DNA of 64,000 nucleotides, taken from positions 457,113 through 521,112 of the forward strand of contig JAPZUC010000001.1 of the NCBI GenBank assembly GCA_027533455.1, given 5' to 3'. Under the pieces are notes generated by a model, which saw only the letters and a list, made by a program, of their open reading frames with translations, searched no databases and had not been told where the DNA came from. Both the position numbers and the translations under genes were made by a program. Positions 1 to 9,557 of the stretch are shown here, piece by piece. Numbering within the stretch: position 1 is the first letter of the stretch; each line of letters starts with the position of its first letter. The stretch comes from Porphyrobacter sp. (GTDB taxonomy: Bacteria; Pseudomonadota; Alphaproteobacteria; Sphingomonadales; Sphingomonadaceae).

Positions 1-400
1 CCCCGATGATCCCCGGCCGCCCGGCCCGTGCCTTCAGCCGTGCCAGTGCCGCCTCGGCGCCGCTATTGTTGAACCCCATCCGGTTGATTACCGCCCCATC
101 CTCGACCAGCCGGAACAATCGCGGCTTGGGGTTGCCGGCCTGCGGAAGGGGGGTGATCGAGCCGACCTCGGTAAAGCCGAAGCCGAGGCCGAGCAGGGCG
201 TCCGGAACCTCGGCGTCCTTGTCGAACCCCGCAGCAACGCCGACCGGATTTGGGAAGGCAAGCCCTGCCACATCCACTTCAAGCGGCCCCGGGGCAGCCG
301 GTGCGCGGGGTGGAAGCGACGCCAGCCCGCGCAGCGCGAGGCGATGGCCGGTTTCGGAATCGAGCGCGAAAAGCGCGGGTCTGATGAGGCGGAACAGCAT
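1..400 (-). CDS. pyrD: Dihydroorotate dehydrogenase (quinone), class 2, N-terminal part
   Basis: Oxidises dihydroorotate to orotate with a membrane quinone in pyrimidine synthesis. The reading frame starts at an ATG at 400 on the minus strand and leaves the window, so only about 133 residues are seen. The N-terminus has the class-2 membrane-binding helix ([15 protein letters not shown]), then the FMN-barrel motifs [14 protein letters not shown] and [10 protein letters not shown], and later NRMGFNN. This order and spacing are diagnostic for PyrD class 2. The upstream region is shared with a candidate small RNA and an AraC-type gene transcribed the other way. Partial only because of the window edge. 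Confidence 0.93.
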   Translation of the reverse strand, partial: MLFRLIRPALFALDSETGHRLALRGLASLPPRAPAAPGPLEVDVAGLAFPNPVGVAAGFDKDAEVPDALLGLGFGFTEVGSITPLPQAGNPKPRLFRLVEDGAVINRMGFNNSGAEAALARLKARAGRPGIIG

Positions 401-529
401 GGCCAAGCGCCTATTCCAGAGCGGCCCCGGTGTCGAGCGGGGCGACACGCTTAGCAGCCTGAGACCTTGTCCTGATACTCCCCCAATTTGCTTGTCGCTT
501 GCATACAATTCCGAACAAGATTCGTAGGC

Positions 530-625
530 TATCAGGGACCCGCGACCCGAAGGGCTCGGAGCAGCGATGCAATGAGTTCCTCAACTCAATGGGCGGCGTT
601 CCCCTGTGGACCGCCGCCCTTTTTT
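530..625 (+). ncRNA. Candidate small RNA ending in a strong terminator
   Basis: The stretch between divergent pyrD and the AraC-type gene contains three successive foldable elements: an imperfect hairpin around 539-560 (CCC/GGG core with a GAA loop), a perfect 6-bp hairpin TGAGTT-cctc-AACTCA at 573-588, and an 8-bp GC hairpin followed by six T residues at 591-625. The terminator ends more than 50 bases before the next start codon and nothing protein-like precedes it on this strand, which suggests a short independent transcript or an attenuated leader. CU-rich loops are visible. No match to tmRNA or the SRP RNA core was seen. No clear promoter was found; family unknown. Confidence 0.35.
591..625 (+). 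terminator. Rho-independent terminator
   Basis: GGGCGGCG (591-598) pairs with CGCCGCCC (612-619) and is followed directly by six T (620-625). The orientation is plus: the minus strand has A residues at that place. It terminates whatever is transcribed from the pyrD/AraC intergenic region before the AraC-type gene at 678. Confidence 0.75.
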
Positions 626-652
626 GCGCGTATGACTCGCGCATGCGCAAAT

Positions 653-672
653 TGTGACGTGAAGGCTGCTGA
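653..672 (+). other. Weak sequence feature noted inside paralogue 1 leader (no hairpin; see 1653)
   Basis: No independent element is supported at this place beyond the leader of the first AraC-type gene. The entry only marks that the comparable hairpin in front of the second paralogue lies 1000 bases downstream, at 1653-1672. Confidence 0.05.
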
Positions 673-677
673 CTGCG

Positions 678-1586
678 ATGGATGGCCAACCTTCCCCCGG
701 CGATCAGCCCGGACATAAGCCCAATCTTACTCCGGCTGCGCTGATCGCGCTCGATTACATCGCGCCGCCACCACCGCTCGCGCCATTCGTCACCACGCTT
801 TACCATTTCCGCTGCGATGAGCCGCGGATCCGTGACATCCAGCCCGCTTCGATTGGCCAGCTGTGTTTCTTCCCGCACGGCAAGGGCGAGATGCTGTTCA
901 AACAAGGGCATCGTGACCCCAATCATGAGATCGGCTTGCTCACCCCGCTGTCGCGCGCCGCGCTGATCGAGGTCGAGGGGCCGTTCCATGCTTTCGGCGC
1001 GGCCCTGACGCCGGTGGGTTGGGCAGCGCTGACGGAGCTTCACGCAGGTCAGCACTGCGACCGACTGCTGGCCGCCGCCACAGTGCTTGGTCCGCAGATC
1101 GAGACGCTCGGGCAGGAATGGCTTGCCGCCTATCGCGATGGCAGGATGAGCGGACGCGAATGCGCGCTGGCAGTCGGCGGGTTTATCGCAGCCAATCTCA
1201 AACCGCTTAATGCGCGCCATCTCGAACTGATTGCAGCGACCGGGCACTGGCTCGGCGCGGCCTTCAATCCGGAGGTGGGCGAGCTTGCCGGTGTGGCGGG
1301 CTATTCCGCGCGGCAGGTGCAGCGTCTGGTCGAGCGCTATTTCGGCCTCCCGCCCCGCGCTCTCGCCCGCAAGTACCGCGCGTTGAGGGCGGCAGCGCTG
1401 CTTTCAGCCCCGCAATTGTCGCTCGAAGACGAGGCCGAGATCGCCGAAGCCTTCTTCGACCAGCCCCACATGATCCGCGAGATCGCGCACTTCGTCGGCC
1501 GCACCCCGGCACGGCTCGGCGATGCGTCCACGCCTTACCTCGCCGAGATGATCGACGCGAGGAACCTCCGCGAACTGAACGGCTGA
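678..1586 (+). CDS. AraC-family transcriptional regulator (paralogue 1)
   Basis: 302 residues. The N-terminal ligand or sensor domain (YIAPPPPLAPFVTTLYHF...DEPRI) is of the DUF6597 kind seen in Sphingomonadales regulators. The C-terminal third carries two helix-turn-helix units of the AraC type, including ELAGVAGYSARQVQRL and the closing FVGRTPARL signature (usual form GxTPxxF/L). It resembles the next gene along its whole length (shared DEPRI, FRALRAA-like and FDQ-H-IR-I segments), so the two are tandem paralogues. The start is the ATG at 678. Ligand and targets are unknown. A terminator-like hairpin precedes both copies. Confidence 0.85.
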   Translation: MDGQPSPGDQPGHKPNLTPAALIALDYIAPPPPLAPFVTTLYHFRCDEPRIRDIQPASIGQLCFFPHGKGEMLFKQGHRDPNHEIGLLTPLSRAALIEVEGPFHAFGAALTPVGWAALTELHAGQHCDRLLAAATVLGPQIETLGQEWLAAYRDGRMSGRECALAVGGFIAANLKPLNARHLELIAATGHWLGAAFNPEVGELAGVAGYSARQVQRLVERYFGLPPRALARKYRALRAAALLSAPQLSLEDEAEIAEAFFDQPHMIREIAHFVGRTPARLGDASTPYLAEMIDARNLRELNG

Positions 1587-1652
1587 TCCCGGCCACGCGA
1601 GCGCTGATGCGACTCGACAAGTGGCGGTCGGTTGCGCATGAAGACGCAATTC

Positions 1653-1672
1653 GGGGCCTTCGTGCCCCTTTT
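1653..1672 (+). terminator. Possible terminator between the AraC paralogues
   Basis: GGGGC (1653-1657) pairs with GCCCC (1664-1668) around a 6-base loop and is followed by four T. It lies about 50 bases before the second paralogue, the same relative place as the stronger terminator before the first. It may end the first gene's transcript or attenuate the second. Confidence 0.45.
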
Positions 1673-1723
1673 GGGTCGCGCCACACCTGACAGGAGGCCC
1701 TCGCTCTGGCGAGGGGAGGTTGG

Positions 1724-2587
1724 TTGCCGTTTCGCACGCGAATGATCCCGCCGCCGGCTGACGCCGCTGGGTTGGTGCATACCTTCTACGTCATCGAAAC
1801 CGATGAACCGCGGATCGAGGAGGCGGTACCCGCCTACTCGGCGCAGCTCATTATCATGGTGCGCGGGCGGGTGAGCTTCACCTTTGCCCAAGGGAATACG
1901 GGCCATTCTGCAACCGTCTTTATCAACGCGCCGCAGCTACGCAGCTCCCTCTGCGTATTGGAAGGCCCCGTCCTGCAGGTGGGTGCCTCGCTGACCCACG
2001 CCGCGTGGCAGCGGCTCTCCAATCTCCCGGCGGACGAAGTCCACGACCGCTTACTCCCCGCAGAGGCAGTGCTGAGCGCCGACCAGATCGCCGCGCTGGA
2101 GGCCGCCGCTGGCGCGTGTCAGGAGGGGCTGATCACTCCCGAGGCTCTGTGCACCCTCCTGACCGAGGTCATTGCCGCCGGCCCCCACGCTCCTCGCGCC
2201 AATCATTTGGCGGTCGTCGATGCAATCCTGCATTGGCTGGGGAGCGGCTTCGACCCGGTGCTTGCCGATCTTTATGCCAGCGTCAGGGTGTCGCCGCGGC
2301 AAGTCCAGCGCATCTGCCGGCGCTTCTTCGGAGTGGCGCCCGCGCAAGTGCTCAAACGCTTCCGGGCCTTGCGCGCGGCCATGCTGCTGGCCCAGCCGAC
2401 GCTCAGCCAGGAGCTCTATGACCAGATCATGGCGACCTATTTCGATCAAGCCCACCTGATCCGCGATATCCGCCGCTACACCGGACGCACGCCGACGCAG
2501 TTCCGGCAACAATCGCTTTCGAGCGAATTGCTTGATCCGGCCGCGCATGGCGATGCCGGCTCCCCGCTGAAATCCGCCGCCGAGTAA
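1724..2587 (+). CDS. AraC-family transcriptional regulator (paralogue 2)
   Basis: 287 residues if started at the TTG at 1724, which has GGGGAGG five bases upstream (1713-1719). The next in-frame ATG (1742) has no well-placed ribosome site, so TTG is preferred. The domain order is the same as the preceding paralogue: a sensor domain with DEPRI near residue 27, then a C-terminal AraC helix-turn-helix pair ending RRYTGRTPTQF. The conserved middle segment FRALRAAMLLAQPTLS also matches paralogue 1. It is probably the product of a local duplication that has diverged considerably. Regulated genes are not evident from context. Confidence 0.83.
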   Translation: MPFRTRMIPPPADAAGLVHTFYVIETDEPRIEEAVPAYSAQLIIMVRGRVSFTFAQGNTGHSATVFINAPQLRSSLCVLEGPVLQVGASLTHAAWQRLSNLPADEVHDRLLPAEAVLSADQIAALEAAAGACQEGLITPEALCTLLTEVIAAGPHAPRANHLAVVDAILHWLGSGFDPVLADLYASVRVSPRQVQRICRRFFGVAPAQVLKRFRALRAAMLLAQPTLSQELYDQIMATYFDQAHLIRDIRRYTGRTPTQFRQQSLSSELLDPAAHGDAGSPLKSAAE

Positions 2588-2644
2588 GTCTGCGCGCGGC
2601 CCCGCTTTGGCGGTTGTAATGCGAGCAAACTCCTCCTAATTGCG

Positions 2645-2669
2645 AATTCGGACTGATTCCGTCCGAATT
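2645..2669. promoter_or_regulatory. IscR type-1-like operator of the suf operon
   Basis: A perfect inverted repeat, AATTCGGAC and GTCCGAATT, separated by seven bases (TGATTCC), total 25 bp, 15 bases upstream of the regulator's ATG. The core GACT-GATTC-C-GTC agrees with the published 25-bp IscR type-1 pattern at the GACTRWWWY and GTC positions. It very probably binds the Rrf2-type regulator encoded next and mediates autoregulation of the whole iron-sulfur operon. Binding is inferred. Confidence 0.7.
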
Positions 2670-2684
2670 GAGAACCGCTCGCAA

Positions 2685-3121
2685 ATGCGCCTGTCCAACC
2701 TTGCCGATTATGCCGTCATCACGATGTGCCAGGCCGCACTCCATTGCGGCAACGGCCGGGTGAGCGCGTCGGAGCTTGCGGCTGAAACCGGCCTCCCGGT
2801 GCCGACGGTGCAGAAGCTTGTTTCCAAGCTTACCGGAGCAGGATTGCTGCGGAGCGTGCGCGGGGCGCATGGCGGCTTGCAGCTCGGCCGGCCTGCGGCG
2901 GCGATCACCGTGGCGGACATTGTCGAGGCGATCGAGGGGCGCATCTCGCTCACCGCCTGCGTCGATCACACCCCCTGCGAGTTCGAGACCGGGTGCAACA
3001 TGAAGCCGCATTGGCCGATCATCAACAACGCACTGCGCGGCGCGCTGGCGGGCATCACTCTTGCCCAGCTGCGCGGCCCGATCGCGCCTGCGCCGACCCC
3101 CATTACCGAGGACCATCTGGC

Positions 3122-3125
<4 letters not shown>
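2685..3125 (+). CDS. Rrf2-family iron-sulfur regulator (IscR-like) of the suf operon
   Basis: 146 residues starting at the ATG at 2685; an upstream TTG at 2640 would put the operator inside the gene and is rejected. The winged helix-turn-helix occupies about residues 1-75. The [2Fe-2S] ligand cysteines are C92, C98 and C104 (C-x5-C-x5-C), the same residue numbers as in E. coli IscR; the nearest following histidine is H109. It heads the suf operon and its stop overlaps the sufB start (ATGA). The expected role is to repress the operon when loaded with a cluster and release it when clusters are scarce. Confidence 0.9.
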
Positions 3126-4614
<1,489 letters not shown>

Positions 4615-4618
<4 letters not shown>

Positions 4619-4941
4619 AGATTCGAACTCTGCTTTGTGCGACCGCTTTTTCATTGTCCCCTTCGGTTGCGTTGGGGCAAGGGCAACCAGAAGTCAGCGA
4701 CTTTAGCCAATGTGTAATCAAGGAAGCTTCGCGCCTCGCTCGTGGCCCTGATCCAGCAAATTTGATTGTCGAAGCAGCGATTATCAAATGCCGCCCAGTT
4801 TTGGCCGCTTACATCGAATCTGCTCCAAAGGACCCTCTGGCGGCGCGGCAAGATGCACGCAAGATGATCAGAGACACGCTGACCGACATGGCAAGAGATG
4901 AAGCTCTGGTTGCGGTTCTGGAGTTGAGAGCATCAAAATGA
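4615..4941 (+). CDS. Small secreted two-cysteine protein inside the suf operon
   Basis: 108 residues from a GTG at 4615 that overlaps the sufB stop. A clear Sec signal peptide ([21 protein letters not shown], cleavage near residue 22) is followed by a short helical domain with two cysteines (SQCVIKEA and IIKCRPVL), which could form one disulfide. The gene is visibly less GC-rich than its neighbours and has a more relaxed codon choice, suggesting later acquisition, yet both junctions are 4-base overlaps (GTGA and ATGA). I do not recognise the family. A periplasmic product is odd within a cytosolic assembly operon, so co-transcription need not mean shared function. Confidence 0.75.
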
Positions 4942-5495
4942 CCACCCGCAAAACCCTCGCCCTCAACCCCGAGGCTGCCTCCGCCGCCGAAGCCCCCGCG
5001 CTCAAGAAGAAGGGCCGCGGGTGGGAGATTTCGGACAAGCGGCTCGACGCGCTGCACGAACAGGCGCGCGAGCTGCGGCGCCATTCGTCTGAGGCGCACA
5101 AGGCACTGGCCGCGAAGTTCACCGCCGCTGATCTGGGCCGCTACACCTTCAAGCGGTTTGCTGTGGTCGGCAGCGCGATTGTCGATTTCAACTGCCACAA
5201 CCTCGGCCTCGCGCTGGCGATTGACGAGGAGGGACAGAACGATGCTCTCGCCAAGCGCCGCGACAAGAGCCTCGAGAGCGTTGGTATCAAGGTGATGCGG
5301 ATCGCGGCCACCGACATCCTTGAAGACATCGACGCCGTGTTGAAGCAGCTCACGCAGGTGATGCGCGACCGGATCGAGGAACGCAAAGCCGCCGCCCGCG
5401 CGCACAAGGCGGCCAACCCCAAGCAGACCTATTCGCGCCCCAAATCGGGCGACAAGCCGCAGGGCGATGCGCAACGCCCCCCAAGGAAGTATTGA
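4938..5495 (+). CDS. DUF559-type endonuclease-like protein
   Basis: 185 residues. The centre (AIVDFNCHNLGLALAIDEEGQ ... RRDKSLESVGIKVMRI) follows the DUF559 pattern of a Vsr/PD-(D/E)xK-like fold: an acidic residue in the first strand, a second acidic residue after a hydrophobic strand, then RD-x6-G-x-x-V-x-R. The C-terminal tail is basic and proline-rich and the N-terminal 40 residues are low-complexity. The ATG overlaps the stop of the preceding gene, and its stop overlaps the sufC start. Enzymatic activity is not established for most DUF559 proteins; its presence in a suf operon is unexplained. Confidence 0.75.
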   Translation: MTTRKTLALNPEAASAAEAPALKKKGRGWEISDKRLDALHEQARELRRHSSEAHKALAAKFTAADLGRYTFKRFAVVGSAIVDFNCHNLGLALAIDEEGQNDALAKRRDKSLESVGIKVMRIAATDILEDIDAVLKQLTQVMRDRIEERKAAARAHKAANPKQTYSRPKSGDKPQGDAQRPPRKY

Positions 5496-6238
5496 TGCTC
5501 GAAATTACCAACCTCCACGCCTCTGTCGGCGACAAACCGATCCTCAAGGGCCTCACCCTCTCCGTCCCCGCGGGTGAAATCCACGCGATCATGGGGCCCA
5601 ACGGCGCGGGCAAATCGACGCTGTCGAACGTGTTGGGCGGCAAGCCCGGTTACGAGGTGACCGCGGGCAGCGTGACCTTCCGGGGGGAAGACCTGCTGGC
5701 GCTCGACCCGCATGAACGGGCGGCGAAAGGCCTGTTTCTCGGCTTCCAGTACCCGGTCGAAATTCCCGGTGTCTCCAACGTCCAGTTCCTGCGCGAGGCG
5801 CTCAATTCGCAGCGCAAGGCGCGCGGGGAAGCGCCTTTGAGCGGCGGCGAGTTTCTGAAGCTCGCCAAGGACAAGGCCGCGCTGCTCAAGATGGACATGG
5901 AAATGCTCAAGCGGCAGGTCAATGTCGGCTTCTCGGGCGGCGAGAAGAAGCGCGCCGAGATGGTGCAGATGGGCATTCTCGACCCGGCCTTCGCGGTGCT
6001 GGACGAGACTGACAGCGGCCTCGATATCGACGCGCTCAGGATCGTCGGCGCAGGGATCAACGCTATCATGCGCAGCCCCGACAAGGCTGTGCTCCTTATC
6101 ACCCACTATCAGCGCCTGCTTGACGTCGTCGCGCCCGACAAGGTCAGCATCCTTGCTGGCGGCCGCATCGTCGAGACCGGCGGCCCGGAACTTGCGCTGC
6201 GGCTCGAGGCCGAGGGTTACGATTCGGTGATGGCGTGA
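5495..6238 (+). CDS. sufC: Fe-S assembly ATPase SufC
   Basis: 247 residues. ABC-type ATPase that drives SufBCD conformational change during cluster assembly. The Walker A motif is GPNGAGKST near residue 37, the ABC signature is GFSGGEKKR near residue 150, Walker B is FAVLDETDSGLD, and the switch histidine is in LLITHYQR. The ATG at 5495 shares bases with the upstream TGA (TGATG); a TTG one codon earlier is possible but adds nothing. The stop overlaps the sufD GTG. Confidence 0.97.
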   Translation: MLEITNLHASVGDKPILKGLTLSVPAGEIHAIMGPNGAGKSTLSNVLGGKPGYEVTAGSVTFRGEDLLALDPHERAAKGLFLGFQYPVEIPGVSNVQFLREALNSQRKARGEAPLSGGEFLKLAKDKAALLKMDMEMLKRQVNVGFSGGEKKRAEMVQMGILDPAFAVLDETDSGLDIDALRIVGAGINAIMRSPDKAVLLITHYQRLLDVVAPDKVSILAGGRIVETGGPELALRLEAEGYDSVMA

Positions 6239-6990
6239 CGACAGCCACTCTCCCGACCCGCCGCGACGAAGCGTGGCGCTATGCCGATATGGACGGCGTG
6301 GCGCGGCTTGGCGTTGCGGCGCTCGATGTTTGGAAAGAAATCACCCTCGCGCCCGGTGAGACCCGACGCCACGCGATGGTGGTCGGTTCGGCCGCGCCTG
6401 AATTGCACCGTATCCGCCTGACCATCGGCGAAGGCGCGCGGGCGGAGCTGTTCGTGACCAATGCCGGCGGCGATTACACCCGCGTCGAAGTGGAAGTGCG
6501 GCTCGCCAAGGGTGCGCATTTCGAATTCGGCGGCGTCACCATCGGCGGAGCGGGCGTCACCCGCGAATTCGTGACTCAGGTGATCCATGCGGAACCCGAA
6601 GCGACCTCCAACCAGACTATCCGCGCCGTGCATTGGGGCGGGGCGACGGGCAACTTCCTCGGCGAGATCAAGGTCGCGCGCCATGCGCAGAAGACTGACG
6701 CGGCGCAGGACTTCAAGGGCCTGCTGCTTGAAGCCGGGGCGAGCGCCAATGCTGTCCCGCAGCTCGAAATTTTCGCCGACGATGTCAAGTGCGCGCACGG
6801 GGCGACCGTGGGTGAGTTGGACGAAGCTGCGCGCTTCTACATGATGGCGCGCGGGGTCGATCCCGCCTCGGCGCAGCGGCTGCTGGTGCAAGCCTTCATC
6901 GGCGATGCCTTCGTGGCGCTGGAGGACGAGGCCGAGCGCGAGACGCTGCTCGATGCCGCGCTGGCGGCGCTGGAGGGGGCCAAGCTGTGA
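6235..6990 (+). CDS. sufD: Fe-S assembly protein SufD (short form)
   Basis: 251 residues, starting at a GTG that overlaps the sufC stop. It forms the SufBC2D complex. The family features are the N-terminal RRDEAWRYADM segment, the beta-helix core (HFEFGGVTIGGAGVTRE, IRAVHWGGATGNFLGEIKVARHAQKTDAAQDFKGLLLE) and the C-terminal H-x3-VGELDE-x4-MMARG-x4-A-x2-LL block. It is much shorter than the about 420-residue E. coli protein, lacking most of the N-terminal domain. Short SufD proteins are usual in sphingomonads, so this is not a truncation. Confidence 0.93.
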   Translation: MTTATLPTRRDEAWRYADMDGVARLGVAALDVWKEITLAPGETRRHAMVVGSAAPELHRIRLTIGEGARAELFVTNAGGDYTRVEVEVRLAKGAHFEFGGVTIGGAGVTREFVTQVIHAEPEATSNQTIRAVHWGGATGNFLGEIKVARHAQKTDAAQDFKGLLLEAGASANAVPQLEIFADDVKCAHGATVGELDEAARFYMMARGVDPASAQRLLVQAFIGDAFVALEDEAERETLLDAALAALEGAKL

Positions 6991-8213
6991 GCGACGCCGC
7001 TACCATCACCCGCGACCTGCGCGCAGACTTCCCCGGCATGGTCACCCATGACGGCAAGCCGTGGCACTACCTCGATACCGCCGCCACCGCGCAAAAGCCG
7101 CGCGCAGTGATCGACGCTATGGCCCGCGCGCTGGGCGAGGATTACGCGACGGTCCACCGCGGGGTCTACACCCGCTCGGCCGAGATGACGCTCGCTTATG
7201 AATCGGCGCGGCGCACGGTTGCAGGCTTCATCGGCGGCAGCGAGGACGAGCTGGTCTTTACCCGCGGCGCGACCGAGGCGATCAATCTTGTCGCGCAGAC
7301 GTGGGGCCGCGCGAACCTGAAAGCTGGCGACCGTATCCTGCTCTCGCAGGCTGAGCACCATTCGAACATCGTGCCGTGGCAGATGGTCGCCCATGAAGTG
7401 GGCGCGGTGATCGACGTCTGTCCGCTGACATCTGACCACCGGATCGATCTCGATGCGGCAGAAGTCATGCTGACCGAGCGCCACAAGCTGGTCGCGCTGG
7501 GCCACGTCTCCAACGTTACCGGTGCCCTGCTTGATGCCCCGCGCGCCGCCGCGCTTGCCCACAAGGTCGGCGCCAAGCTCTTGCTCGACGGGTGCCAGAG
7601 CGCACCGCACATGGGCGTCGACGTCGCGGCACTGGCCTGTGACTTCTACGTCTTCTCCGCGCACAAGCTCTACGGCCCTACCGGGATCGGGGCGCTCTGG
7701 GCCAAGGCGGAACTCCTGGCCGAGATGCCTCCCTATCAGGGTGGCGGAGCGATGATCGACCGCGTGACCTTTGCCAAGACCACCTATGCCTCTGGCCCCC
7801 AGCGCTTCGAGGCAGGCACGCCTGCCATCACCGAGGCCATCGCCTTCGCCGCCGCCGCCGATTACGTCATAGCCATCGGCCCCGGGCGTATCCACGCGCA
7901 TGAACAGGCACTTGTCGCCCGTCTGCGCCAGGAACTCGGAGCGATGAATGATGTCACCCTGTTCGGCCCCGACGACAGCGCCGGGATCGTCAGCTTCGCG
8001 CTGGACGAGATCCACCCTCACGATCTCGGCACCATTCTCGACGAGAGCAACGTCGCGATCCGCGCCGGACACCACTGCGCCCAGCCCCTCATGGACTACC
8101 TCGGCGTTCCCGCCACCGCCCGTGCCAGCTTCGGCCTGTATTCGACCGAGGCCGATGTCGACGCGCTGCTCGCCGGAATCGCCCGCACCCGCAAGATTTT
8201 TGGAAGAGGATGA
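6987..8213 (+). CDS. sufS: Cysteine desulfurase SufS
   Basis: 408 residues, GTG start overlapping the sufD stop. PLP-dependent enzyme that removes sulfur from cysteine for the Suf scaffold. The PLP-binding lysine lies in SAHKLYGPTGIGALW and the active-site persulfide cysteine in IRAGHHCAQPLM, which marks the group-II SufS class. The N-terminal YLDTAATAQKP and the H-x-S-N-I-V-P-W segment are standard. No sufE gene is visible in the operon, so the sulfur acceptor must be encoded elsewhere or be SufB itself. Confidence 0.96.
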   Translation: MSDAATITRDLRADFPGMVTHDGKPWHYLDTAATAQKPRAVIDAMARALGEDYATVHRGVYTRSAEMTLAYESARRTVAGFIGGSEDELVFTRGATEAINLVAQTWGRANLKAGDRILLSQAEHHSNIVPWQMVAHEVGAVIDVCPLTSDHRIDLDAAEVMLTERHKLVALGHVSNVTGALLDAPRAAALAHKVGAKLLLDGCQSAPHMGVDVAALACDFYVFSAHKLYGPTGIGALWAKAELLAEMPPYQGGGAMIDRVTFAKTTYASGPQRFEAGTPAITEAIAFAAAADYVIAIGPGRIHAHEQALVARLRQELGAMNDVTLFGPDDSAGIVSFALDEIHPHDLGTILDESNVAIRAGHHCAQPLMDYLGVPATARASFGLYSTEADVDALLAGIARTRKIFGRG

Positions 8214-8683
8214 GCACCATGGACAGCTCTGCCGATCACAACGACATGACTACCGACAAGCCACCGCGCGCCCGGGTCTCGGATGCCGTGGACACTGGCG
8301 AGCAGGCACCGCGCAGCCGCGACTATCTCGACGGCTTCCTGTCAGCCAAGCCTGCCGCCGATGCTGTGGGCGGCGATGGTAGCGACCTGCAGGCTGACGT
8401 CATTGCGGCGCTGCGCGAGATCTTCGATCCGGAAATTCCGGTCAACATCTACGACCTCGGCCTGATCTACGGCGTGGAGGTGGACGACAACCGCGACGCC
8501 ACGGTCACCATGACACTCACCACGCCGCATTGCCCTGTCGCCGAAAGCATGCCGGGCGAGGTCGAGCTGCGCGTTGCCAGCGTCCCGGGCATACGCGATG
8601 CCGAGGTCAATCTCATCTGGGACCCGCCATGGGGACCGCACAAGATGAGTGACGAGGCGCGGCTCGAGCTGGGGATGCTGTGA
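8210..8683 (+). CDS. sufT: MIP18/DUF59-family Fe-S assembly protein (SufT-like)
   Basis: 157 residues. After a disordered, charged N-terminus of about 65 residues comes a complete DUF59 (MIP18) domain: ALREIFDPEIPVNIYDLGLIYGVEV ... TMTLTTPHCPVAESMPGEV ... VNLIWDPPWGPHKMSDEAR. The single conserved cysteine in TPHCP is present. SufT proteins support maturation of iron-sulfur enzymes. The start overlaps the sufS stop (ATGA) and the stop overlaps the next GTG. Confidence 0.88.
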   Translation: MSTMDSSADHNDMTTDKPPRARVSDAVDTGEQAPRSRDYLDGFLSAKPAADAVGGDGSDLQADVIAALREIFDPEIPVNIYDLGLIYGVEVDDNRDATVTMTLTTPHCPVAESMPGEVELRVASVPGIRDAEVNLIWDPPWGPHKMSDEARLELGML

Positions 8684-9174
8684 CTGCGTCACCCACTCTG
8701 ACGGTCGCTTTGGCCGACTACCGCGACGCCCGCGATGCGGCGGATGTCGTGGTGCTGCTCGATGCCTATGCGCGCGATCCGATGGGCGGGGGTGCGCCAC
8801 TGGCCGAAGACGTCAAGGCGCGACTCACCAGCGATCTGGCTGCCAACCCCCAAGCCTTTTCGCTGCTCGCGCGACTTGGTGACCGCGCTGTCGGCCTCGC
8901 CAATTGCTTCATGGGCTATTCGACCTTCGCCGCCGCGCCGCTGGTCAATATCCACGATCTCGCGGTGCTGCCGGGCCATCGCGGTGCAGGTATCGGCAAG
9001 GCGCTGATGTCCGCGATCGAGGTTGAGGCCTTGAAGCGCGGGGCGTGCAAGATCACATTGGAAGTGCTGACCGGCAATCCGGCGCGGCATCTTTACGCCC
9101 GCGAAGGCTATGGCGATTATCAGCTTGACCCCGCCACCGGGCATGCGCTGTTCTGGCAGAAGAGGCTGAAATGA
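8680..9174 (+). CDS. GNAT-family N-acetyltransferase
   Basis: 164 residues from a GTG overlapping the sufT-like stop. The acetyl-CoA binding segment is VLPGHRGAGIGKALMSAIEVEA (the R/Q-x-x-G-x-G/A loop of motif A), followed by KITLEVLTGNP-A-x2-LYAREGYGDY, typical of motif B in GNAT enzymes. The substrate is unknown. It sits between sufT-like and sufA-like genes with 4-base overlaps on both sides, so it is translated with the operon. No known biochemical link to cluster assembly. Confidence 0.88.
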   Translation: MTASPTLTVALADYRDARDAADVVVLLDAYARDPMGGGAPLAEDVKARLTSDLAANPQAFSLLARLGDRAVGLANCFMGYSTFAAAPLVNIHDLAVLPGHRGAGIGKALMSAIEVEALKRGACKITLEVLTGNPARHLYAREGYGDYQLDPATGHALFWQKRLK

Positions 9175-9536
9175 TCGATACGACCACAACATCGCGCCCC
9201 GCCCCCAAGGCCGCCGTGATCCTTACGCCCAGCGCGGAGGCGCGTATCGCCGATCTGATGAGCAAGGCTCCGGCAGACGCGATCGGCGTGAAGCTCTCGA
9301 CCCCGCGCCGCGGCTGCTCCGGCCTCGCCTATTCGGTCGACTACGTCACCACCGAGGCCAAGTTCGACGAGAAGATCGTCACCCCCGGCGGGGTGTTCTA
9401 CATCGACGGTGCGAGCGTGCTTTATCTGATCGGCAGCGTCATGGACTGGCGCGAGGACGATTTCACCGCCGGCTTCGTGTTCGAGAACCCCAACGCCAAG
9501 GGCGCTTGCGGCTGCGGTGAAAGTTTCATGGTGTAA
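9171..9536 (+). CDS. sufA: A-type Fe-S carrier protein (SufA/HesB family)
   Basis: 121 residues, last gene of the operon. A-type carriers receive clusters from the scaffold and pass them to apo-proteins. The three conserved cysteines are present: one in RRGCSGLAY and two in the C-terminal GACGCGESF. A 20-residue N-terminal extension rich in Thr/Pro precedes the conserved domain. The ATG overlaps the acetyltransferase stop. IscA versus SufA naming cannot be separated by sequence; the operon favours SufA. Confidence 0.94.
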   Translation: MIDTTTTSRPAPKAAVILTPSAEARIADLMSKAPADAIGVKLSTPRRGCSGLAYSVDYVTTEAKFDEKIVTPGGVFYIDGASVLYLIGSVMDWREDDFTAGFVFENPNAKGACGCGESFMV

Positions 9537-9557
9537 GCCGCCCTCGCGAGGCGGTTA

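Noticed and set aside
530..625. SRP RNA, 6S RNA or tmRNA
   Set aside because: The conserved SRP loop sequence, a long 6S bubble and a tmRNA tRNA-like end were not seen; left as an unassigned candidate.
653..672. Hairpin in the leader of the first AraC-type gene
   Set aside because: Coordinates belong to the comparable hairpin at 1653-1672; the low-confidence entry at 653-672 should be ignored.
411..1247. Long minus-strand frame opposite the first AraC-type gene
   Set aside because: Arg-rich, low-complexity translation with no domain; the plus strand has a clear AraC protein.
2640..2684. Upstream TTG start for the Rrf2 regulator
   Set aside because: It would place the operator palindrome inside the gene, and the family begins MRLSN-like at the ATG at 2685.
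6235..6990. SufD considered truncated
   Set aside because: It is short compared with E. coli but has complete N- and C-terminal family blocks, and short forms are usual in this group.
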